Below, piece after piece: positions 17,386 through 24,218 of a stretch of DNA of 64,000 nt; position 1 is the stretch's first letter; the number at the start of each line of letters is the position of its first letter. The notes beneath the pieces are model-generated. The model ran no database searches. It was not told the DNA's origin and saw only the letters and a list, made by a program, of their open reading frames with translations. This DNA comes from Chitinophaga cymbidii (lineage in GTDB: Bacteria; Bacteroidota; Bacteroidia; Chitinophagales; Chitinophagaceae): contig NZ_BKAU01000005.1 in assembly GCF_007992715.1 (NCBI RefSeq), positions 434,001-498,000 on the forward strand. Direction: 5' to 3'. The translations under genes were made by a program, and so were the position numbers.

Positions 17386-17943
17386 TTATCGAAGACAAAG
17401 AAATATTATCAGGATGATGGGGCCGAAGCCTCTCAGTACTTTCAGTCCGAGCTTTATATGCGTCTTGATACTGTTCTTGCTGATCCCCAAAAATGTTGCC
17501 GCCTCCTGGTAGGAATATCCTTCCTGATACACAAGATAAAATGCTCTCAGCCGCTGGGGACTGAGGTGAGATAGTAATTGTTGTAGTTTCTGGTCGGTAG
17601 CGTGTTTTTCACGGGAGGCATCCGGGTCTTCCCATGTATCATGTTGCAATACGACGCGCAGACCATCTTTTTTTGCCTCGAGTCTTTTTGCCTGTGTGAT
17701 TTTTGCGATACAATAATTGCGAACGACTTTATATAAATAAGAACGCAGATGCTGTACATGGTTCCAGTCCTTTACCAGCAACAACTTGAAGAATATCTCC
17801 TGCACAGCCTCTTCCGCTTCCGCATGATCCTTCAGCAGATAATCAGCATGGGCCAGCAACACTTTGTAGTACCTCTGGTACATCATCGTATATGCTTCCC
17901 TGTTGTGACTGTGTAATTCCTGAACGATTAAGGTGTCATCCAT
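17386..17943 (-). CDS. ECF sigma-70 factor (Bacteroidota expansion family type)
   Basis: 185 residues. Region 2 runs from about 15 to 85 (NREAYTMMYQRYYKVLL, AEEAVQEIFFKLLLVKDW, LRSYLYKVVRNYCI) and region 4 from about 115 to 175 (LSPQRLRAFYLVYQEGYSYQEAATFLGISKNSIKTHI, here cited by its ends). It should direct transcription of the SusC-SusD-TlpA operon downstream. The usual partner FecR is not cotranscribed but divergent, starting at 18501. The last ~15 residues are hydrophobic (GFGPIILIIFLCLR), which is odd for a sigma factor but is seen in some family members. Confidence 0.92.
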   Translation of the reverse strand: MDDTLIVQELHSHNREAYTMMYQRYYKVLLAHADYLLKDHAEAEEAVQEIFFKLLLVKDWNHVQHLRSYLYKVVRNYCIAKITQAKRLEAKKDGLRVVLQHDTWEDPDASREKHATDQKLQQLLSHLSPQRLRAFYLVYQEGYSYQEAATFLGISKNSIKTHIKLGLKVLRGFGPIILIIFLCLR

Positions 17944-18199
17944 CTGCGAAATTCAAATTAGCCGGTTTCAGATATTTCAATTGCATCCCCCGAAAATTGC
18001 GTGGAGATGCCTGTTGGTTTTTTGAGTTAAACTTAAACGGAGAAAAAAAGGAGAAGGTGCGAATAAAGTATAAAAAATCCTACTTGAAATGCATGTCTCG
18101 TATGTGCTGGCGTAAATCTTATAAAAAAAACATTTTACTTATGTTAAACTGTCGTTAATTCAATAACTTTTTTTGTGGTAGGTTAGATATTTTCTAAAA

Positions 18200-18228
18200 T
18201 TGACAATTATAGACGCAGATTATATTTA
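18200..18228 (+). promoter_or_regulatory. Possible promoter in the sigma/FecR divergent gap
   Basis: TTG at 18200 and TATATTTA at 18221 are 18 bases apart, close to the Bacteroidota pattern TTG-N19-TAnnTTTG but with the last base wrong. The 557-base gap 17944-18500 is strongly AT-rich and carries no ORF that I can support. It presumably holds promoters for both the sigma factor (minus) and FecR (plus). Confidence 0.3.
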
Positions 18229-18500
18229 ATTCCTTAAATTTTTTGCAATTATTCACCCCGTTTTGCGCCTTTGTGCTCGCGTGATATTGCTGTTCATTTG
18301 TTAAAATGATGAAGGTAGTGGAAGTAAAATACCGGAAGGAGGTGATAGTATATTAACTAGTAAGGGCAGATTACTTTGCATGGCTAGAGAAAAAATTCGT
18401 CATGCTACTTTGGTTCATATTTACCGTTAACAAATACTTTTATAAAGAGTTTCACCCTATGTTTGTTATTATTAATCATAGTACAGTATAACCCTGTCAA

Positions 18501-19634
18501 ATGGACAAAAATCACGTACTTGATCTGTTGATCAAGGAACATTATGGCCTGATAACCATCGCGGAGCAGGAAGAGTTGGACCAGATACTGGCTGATAGCC
18601 AGGAAGCAAGGGATATGCAGCTCGAAGTTCGTTCCCGGCCCGCAAATGAAGCCAGGCAATTTATTGAGCAGGCCGACCCTTCCGCTGCATATGATCTCAC
18701 CATCGCACGTTATGAAGCCCATCGGGCCCGTAAACGAACTGTCCGCATGCGTTGGTTTGCGGCTGCGGCGGTAACCGGTATCGTCGCAGCCATAGCCTTT
18801 TTTATGCGACCGCAGCAGTCTGTGCAGGAAGCACAGCTTACCGGTAATAATGCTTCCTCCGCCAACGGGCTTACTCTGCAGCTGGCAGACGGACGTACCA
18901 TTGAACTGCAGGATTCCGGTCAACAGGCCATTACATCCGGTAATACAAAGCTGAGCAACAATAACCGGGTGTTACGTTTCAACTCCGGGAATGTCAATGC
19001 AAACAGCTGGAGCACATTATCGGTGCCGGCTAAACTGGACTACCGGGTTGAGCTTGCAGACGGTACCATCGTATGGCTGAACAGCACCACCCGCCTGCGC
19101 TTTCCCTTTAACTTCGCAGAAACCCGGGAGGTATATGTGGAAGGGGAAGCCTATTTCAAGATCGCTCCGGATGCAGCTAAGCCTTTTATTGTGCATTCAG
19201 GAAACTCCAGCATACAGGTATTGGGTACAGAATTCAATCTTAATAGCTACAATGCCGGCACGCTGATCACTTCGCTCGTCCAGGGAAAAGTGGCCGTAAC
19301 CGTAAGGAACGAACGTGTGGAACTAAAGGCTGGGGAAGAGCTGGTAGCCACTGCAACAGATGTGAAGCGCCAGCGATTTGATGCCAGGATCACACTCGGA
19401 TGGCGAGAGGGTATTCACTACTTCCAGGATGCGGATATGACCGAGATCGCGGAGATGATCGGTCGGTATTTCGATGTAAAAATGGTAATGGACAGTCCTT
19501 CTGCCGCCAACCTGCGTTTCCGCGGAAGATTGCACCGTCATCAGCCGCTGCAGAATTTTATAGATCAGCTAAATACGCTCGGAAATGTTAACCTCTACTG
19601 GAAAGGCGATGTGCTTCACTGCAAAACGATCTGA
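18501..19634 (+). CDS. FecR-family anti-sigma factor
   Basis: 377 residues. There is a cytoplasmic N-terminal anti-sigma region of ~85 residues, a single membrane helix (WFAAAAVTGIVAAIAFFM) and a periplasmic FecR domain (LADGRTIEL, KLDYRVELADGTIVWLNS, REVYVEGEAYFKI, IQVLGTEFNLNSY). A C-terminal STN-interacting DUF4974-like part follows (YFDVKMVMDSPSAANLRFRG). It holds the ECF sigma factor until the STN domain of the cognate SusC signals. The closest sigma is the divergent 17386-17943 gene, although FecR is normally cotranscribed with it. Base composition returns here to that of the main chromosome, so the right edge of the AT-rich island lies just before this gene. Confidence 0.92.
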   Translation: MDKNHVLDLLIKEHYGLITIAEQEELDQILADSQEARDMQLEVRSRPANEARQFIEQADPSAAYDLTIARYEAHRARKRTVRMRWFAAAAVTGIVAAIAFFMRPQQSVQEAQLTGNNASSANGLTLQLADGRTIELQDSGQQAITSGNTKLSNNNRVLRFNSGNVNANSWSTLSVPAKLDYRVELADGTIVWLNSTTRLRFPFNFAETREVYVEGEAYFKIAPDAAKPFIVHSGNSSIQVLGTEFNLNSYNAGTLITSLVQGKVAVTVRNERVELKAGEELVATATDVKRQRFDARITLGWREGIHYFQDADMTEIAEMIGRYFDVKMVMDSPSAANLRFRGRLHRHQPLQNFIDQLNTLGNVNLYWKGDVLHCKTI

Positions 19635-19640
19635 TGCCCC

Positions 19641-20072
19641 TCAATCCGTCCTCCACCAGTTCGATATAAATTTAAACCCGATAATATTGAACTCCCCGCT
19701 GCCCTTCGCTACCAGGTAAAGGTCATGCACGCCCATAGCATGACGGAGGTTGCCCTGCAGCTTGATGGCGTACGTAGTATCCGCCGTATCAGGAATGCGC
19801 AGCGTACCGATGCGCTTGCTTCTCCTGCCCTTTGGCTGGTCGATGCGGAATTCCAGGCGCGCATTGGACTTGCCGCCCAGCTTGCTGGTCACCTTTACTT
19901 CAAAGCCTATTTCACCCATGCTCAGGTTCACCTGCCGGAAGCCCAGGTAGGCGCCTTCTTTCATCAGGTAACTCACGGAATCGGGAACGGACAGAACGGA
20001 AGACTGGCCTCTTGCAGGCAGCGATATGGATAATAAAATAACTGCCATCGCAGTTAATGCAAGAGGCCTCAT
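19641..20072 (-). CDS. Small exported protein with CBM6-like domain
   Basis: About 143 residues with a signal peptide (LALTAMAVILLSISLPARG) and a single beta-sandwich domain. The segment HAMGVHDLYLVAKGSGEFNI closely resembles the GVHDLYLVFKG strand of carbohydrate-binding module family 6, and the preceding ARLEFRIDQPKG fits the strand that counts sugar-ring contacts. No catalytic domain is attached, which is unusual because CBM6 normally sits at the end of a glycoside hydrolase. It may be a free binding protein or the tail of a lost enzyme. The start at 20072 is chosen for the signal peptide. Its 3' end converges with FecR, only 6 bases apart. Confidence 0.7.
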   Translation of the reverse strand: MRPLALTAMAVILLSISLPARGQSSVLSVPDSVSYLMKEGAYLGFRQVNLSMGEIGFEVKVTSKLGGKSNARLEFRIDQPKGRRSKRIGTLRIPDTADTTYAIKLQGNLRHAMGVHDLYLVAKGSGEFNIIGFKFISNWWRTD

Positions 20073-20322
20073 AGGTTCGGATAGTTCTTCAAACGGATGC
20101 CGGCCGGGTTTTTCATCACCTGCATCCCAGATTATCAATCAATTTTCACATAAAGATAAATAATAATACCTAGTTTCAGTTAACAAAAGAAAGCCGTCAT
20201 TCAAACTGCCGGTTAAATATTTTATTTAAAAACATGTAGTAGTTAATAAAAATTATTATTAAGTTTGACGAGTATTTTAAATTCTTTCAATTACCACGTT
20301 CGCTCTGATCGTCCACTTAATA

Positions 20323-21513
20323 ATGATAAAAATGAAACAACCAAACTGGAAGCCGCTGTTGCTCGCTTGTACCATTGCATCGCTCGGCGCGCAGGCGCAG
20401 GAATTGAAGCCGGAACTGAATAGCGCGATCCTTCGTACCAAACAGGGAAGCATTGTAGAACTGCCGGATTTTCTGACGGAGAAGATACCGGACATTACAT
20501 ACCGTAAAGTGGTGATGCCCGGCCCGCAATACCTGATCGCGGACGATCCTGAATACATCCGCATACCGGAAGGCATTGCCCTCCAGGAGCCCGTTCAGCC
20601 CGGCGCAGTAAGGTTGTATGTGTATAATGTAAACGGTGTTAAAGAACCGGCAAAGATAGACCGCCGCATCACGGCCGTGATCAAAAATACTGGCACGGGA
20701 AACATGCATATCCGCATGCTGAAATATTCTTCCCAAAAACCAAGCACCAACTATTACCAGATCGGCAAGCAGGGGCTGGCGGACTACTTCGCGTCAACAC
20801 CGCAACGCACCATCCGCACTGTAAAACCGGGCCAGGCGATCGCCATTGATGAGCAGCTGGAAAAGAACATTGTGAAGTATGACGAGCTGGTACATGGATT
20901 TTACGAGTTCGTGATCGACCAGCCGGGCGAGATCAGCGTGATCCAGACAGACCTGAAAACCTCCGGCCCGAAAGCCCTGCAGCGCATCACGAACATCATT
21001 CCGCCCAAAGGCCAGAATGCCGGCCGCGGCGTGTTCGGCGTGAGCAACTACCGGGTGATCACCGATTCCGTATACGATACCAAAAATGGCACAATGGAGA
21101 TCATTCTCGCGGACGGCGACAAAGATCCCTGGGTGGAAGGTAAAATGAAAGGCCGGCCGGATGTGGCGGCGCTTGCCGGCAACTACGGTGTGATGTATGA
21201 CATCGAAATGAAATGGAAAAGCAGTGATGGCAAAGGGCTGGCGCTGGTAACCTGGAATTCCCGCAGCGGCAACAACCAGTGGTGCGGCGGGATGGCCAAT
21301 ACCATGATCGTCAGCAAGGGAAAGTTCAACGAAGGCATCATCCAGTTACCGTCTGACCGCCTTATCACGAAAGCGGCGCCGGAAGCGATCCTGATACAGG
21401 TATTTGAGCCGGCTGCTAACGGGGAAGAACAAACGATAAAAATGACTTATTCACCGCCGGGCGCATCCTGTTTACCAACGCCCCTCATCTTTATACCGGT
21501 TGATCTGAAATAA
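20323..21513 (+). CDS. Exported protein of unknown function
   Basis: 396 residues with an N-terminal signal peptide (PLLLACTIASLGAQAQ). A second ATG at 20332 lies three codons in and would serve equally. The rest is rich in beta-strand pattern with no lipobox, no membrane segment and only two cysteines (NQWCGGMAN and PGASCLPT), which could pair. Features include RRITAVIKNTGTGNMHIRM and a late GVFGVSNYRVI stretch. I do not recognise a family. It stands alone, with its own terminator directly downstream. The upstream gap 20073-20322 is AT-rich and holds only its presumed promoter. Confidence 0.7.
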   Translation: MIKMKQPNWKPLLLACTIASLGAQAQELKPELNSAILRTKQGSIVELPDFLTEKIPDITYRKVVMPGPQYLIADDPEYIRIPEGIALQEPVQPGAVRLYVYNVNGVKEPAKIDRRITAVIKNTGTGNMHIRMLKYSSQKPSTNYYQIGKQGLADYFASTPQRTIRTVKPGQAIAIDEQLEKNIVKYDELVHGFYEFVIDQPGEISVIQTDLKTSGPKALQRITNIIPPKGQNAGRGVFGVSNYRVITDSVYDTKNGTMEIILADGDKDPWVEGKMKGRPDVAALAGNYGVMYDIEMKWKSSDGKGLALVTWNSRSGNNQWCGGMANTMIVSKGKFNEGIIQLPSDRLITKAAPEAILIQVFEPAANGEEQTIKMTYSPPGASCLPTPLIFIPVDLK

Positions 21514-21544
21514 CGGACAACCTGTTGATCAATAATTGATACAG

Positions 21545-21572
21545 ACCGCCCTGGTACCGGGGCGGTTTTTTC
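21545..21572 (+). terminator. Intrinsic terminator
   Basis: ACCGCCC (21545-21551) pairs with GGGCGGT (21560-21566) and is followed by T6. It ends the secreted-protein gene and touches the end of the minus-strand lipoprotein gene. Confidence 0.85.
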
Positions 21573-21573
21573 G

Positions 21574-22383
21574 TTACCGCCCGTAATCGATATACCCGTT
21601 CGCATGCGGCACCAGCGTCCATTCATTGCCGCCGGCTTCCATGGACTGCCCGTTCATGCTCTCGTACGTTTTCAGGAAATCATACTTGGAAAAATTGTTG
21701 CGGGACAGCGAGCGGTAGTACAGGTCGTCCCACATCCAGTAGCCTTTGAGGGAATTGGGCCGGTTGTCGTAATGCTGGAAAGATTCGTCCTCCACGAAAT
21801 TCGGTTTGGCTTGCCCGTTTATCTGAAGTGTGGATCTGATGCTCTGAAGATTGCCCTGCTGATCGAAGGTGAAAACCTGTGTTAATGTCCGGTCGCTGTT
21901 ACGCAGCTCTTTCCGGCTGATCCGGTTGGCGGCATCGTAGAAATAGAAGGCGGTATCCTTGTGATCGCTGAGGTTGCTGAAATATATCTTTTTAACGATC
22001 CGCCCGTTTTCCAGGATCAGTTCGCGTTTGTTGACCGGCACTGTAACGTTAAGGCGTGTATGGGTTTCAAGAATGATCCTGTTGCCCTGATAGAGGACGG
22101 TGTCGTATACTTCTTGTGAATAGATGCCGGCCACCCCGCTAACGTTTGGAACGGGCAGCGTGCCGCCATTCCGCCGGGTGATCCTGTTTCCCTGATAAGA
22201 GAAATAGGCACTGCTGCTGACGCCGGGATTGTAAAGGATTCCTGCGGCATCGGAGATCATATAGATGCTTCGGATGCTGTCCAGCATGGGAGGAAGATCT
22301 TTCGGCGATACGCCGGACTTTTTTCTGCAAGCGGTAGCAACGCAGAAAGTGAGCAGGATGAAAGGGATGATTTGCCGTGGCAT
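21574..22383 (-). CDS. Lipoprotein with Rhs/DUF4595-like strand repeats
   Basis: 269 residues. A lipoprotein signal ends at CVATAC, followed by RKKSG. The body shows repeated strand-turn units such as YQGNRITRRNGG, YQGNRIILE, ENGRIVKKIYFS and YDAANRISRKELRNS, the pattern of Bacteroidota DUF4595 or YD-repeat-like lipoproteins. It is anchored in the envelope, probably as a monomeric beta-rich protein. It is divergently transcribed from the TPR regulator at 22457. Function unknown. Confidence 0.75.
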   Translation of the reverse strand: MPRQIIPFILLTFCVATACRKKSGVSPKDLPPMLDSIRSIYMISDAAGILYNPGVSSSAYFSYQGNRITRRNGGTLPVPNVSGVAGIYSQEVYDTVLYQGNRIILETHTRLNVTVPVNKRELILENGRIVKKIYFSNLSDHKDTAFYFYDAANRISRKELRNSDRTLTQVFTFDQQGNLQSIRSTLQINGQAKPNFVEDESFQHYDNRPNSLKGYWMWDDLYYRSLSRNNFSKYDFLKTYESMNGQSMEAGGNEWTLVPHANGYIDYGR

Positions 22384-22456
22384 AGGAGTAAACTTTATTA
22401 AATTTAATCATTTTCCGCTTAACAGTAACATAACATTAAACCCTTTCCTTTGCCCC

Positions 22457-24028
22457 ATGTTACGGAGCGTTCTTCTTCTTGTCAACTTCCTGATCTTCAT
22501 TACACATGCTCTCCGGGCGCAGCAGGAGCCCGGCCTGGTTTTCAGCAGCACAAACAAACGGTCCGCCACGGATTCCGCTTTCCTGGCGCAGAAAGAAGCT
22601 TACCTCAAAGCGAAGGACAAGCCGGCGGCAGCCCTCGCCCTCCGGCAGATGGGCCGCATCTGCTATCATCTCGGTCACTACCCCCAGGCACTGGATTACC
22701 ATCTGCAGGCGGCCAAGCTCTTCCGCGAAACAGGCCGACTGATGCAACTCGCCGAAAACCTGAACGACATCGGCACCTTATATTACTATAACCGCCAGCC
22801 GGCACTTGCCCGGCCGCAATACGACGAAGCGCTGGACATCTACCGCAAAGCGCACGACAACGCCGGCCTCGCCGTCACCTACGGCAAGATCGGGCACCTG
22901 TACGAAAAGCAGCAGCAATACGACAGCGCTTTTTATTTCCAGCGGCTGGCGCTCGCGCGTTACGGGCAGATAGATGACCGGCAGGGAATGGCGAAAATAT
23001 TCGAGAACCTGGGCAGTGTGCATGAAGACCTGGAACAGTACGATTCCGCCAGCCATTACTTCCGGCAGGCGCTGGCTTTTAACCGGGACAGCATTGCCCG
23101 GATAGAGATCATGAACAACCTCGGCGACATGTACCGCAAGACCGGCCGTTACCGGGAGGGCCTGGACCAAACGCGCCTCGCCATGCAGTTGGCCATCCGG
23201 ACCGGCGAGCAATACCAGCTGAGCAGCGCCTACCGGGACATGGCAAAAGGTTTTCACCTCCTTGGCCGGCATGATAGCGCTTATTATTACCTCGAATTGA
23301 GCCGCTTTCATTTGCTGGAAATCTATTCCGGCGAAAGCAGCAAGCAGCTGGCGCTCCTGCAAACGATGTACGACATGGAAAAGAAAGACCACGAGATAGC
23401 CATGCTGCGCAATGCCCGCAAAACCACCGTGGCGATCGTGATCGCGGGTCTGTTGCTCGTGGCCATCGCCGTGCTGGTGATCAGCCGCCAGCGGCTGAAG
23501 ATCAGAAATGCCGAGCTGCTGCACCTCCGCGAGTAGGAGCAGATGCGCAGCGCGCTGGAACACCGCAAAGCCCTCGAACAAAACCTCCAGCAGGAACTGG
23601 AACTGCGCTCCCGGGAACTGAGCGCCCACACCCTGCATATCATCCGCAAAAACCAGCTGCTCGAAGAAGTGCATAACAAGCTCGAATCGATGGTGCGGGA
23701 TGACAAACGCGATCAGAAAAAGCAACTGAAGCAGCTGCAACTACAAATTCATCACAATTTCAATCATGATCAGCATTGGGATGAGTTCAGGGGGATATTT
23801 GAACAGGTGCACCAGTCCTTTTTCGATAACCTGAAAAAATACTGCGATCATCTCACCGCCAGCGACCTCCGCCTCGTGGCATTGCTGAAAATGAACATCG
23901 GTTCCGGCGACATTGCCACCTTGCTCAACATCTCGCAGGACAGCCTGCGGGTGGTACGCTACCGCCTCCGCAAAAAACTGAACCTGCAGCAAGGGGAAAG
24001 CCTCACCACTTTTATACAGTCGCTGTAA
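22457..24028 (+). pseudogene. TPR-membrane-HTH regulator interrupted by an in-frame amber codon
   Basis: One reading frame runs from ATG 22457 to the stop at 24028 and is broken only by TAG at 23534-23536, codon 360. The first part has a signal anchor (SVLLLVNFLIFITHALRA), about six TPR units (for instance GRICYHLGHYPQALDYHLQA), and a membrane helix (TVAIVIAGLLLVAIAVLVI). The amber falls in the coiled coil after the helix, which continues in frame (LEQNLQQELELRSREL). The protein ends in a LuxR-like helix-turn-helix (IATLLNISQDSLRVVRYRLRKKL). The architecture matches known Bacteroidota TPR sensor-regulators. Without read-through the DNA-binding half is lost unless it starts again at ATG 23543. 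It sits just upstream of the phytase TonB receptor and may have controlled it. Confidence 0.8.
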
Positions 24029-24218
24029 CGGCGTAACATTTTCTTAACGGACATTTTGTAACGATGATAACAGCTGATATTCAATATTTTAAATCAACCG
24101 TGTTGCCTCTTTGTTCACACCTCCCCAACCCCTTGTATCCTTTTTGTTCACGCCGGGAATTTGACATCGCGCCCCTTCCACAACACCTTTGTTGCGTCGA
24201 ACAAAACGACCACACCGC

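Noticed and set aside
22265..22456. Longer N-terminus for the TPR regulator
   Set aside because: It would overlap the divergent lipoprotein gene; ATG 22457 gives a proper signal segment.
8512..23536. Genome-wide amber recoding suggested by two in-frame TAG codons
   Set aside because: Only two cases are seen, one in a decayed ORF, and most genes here use ordinary stops; independent mutations are simpler.
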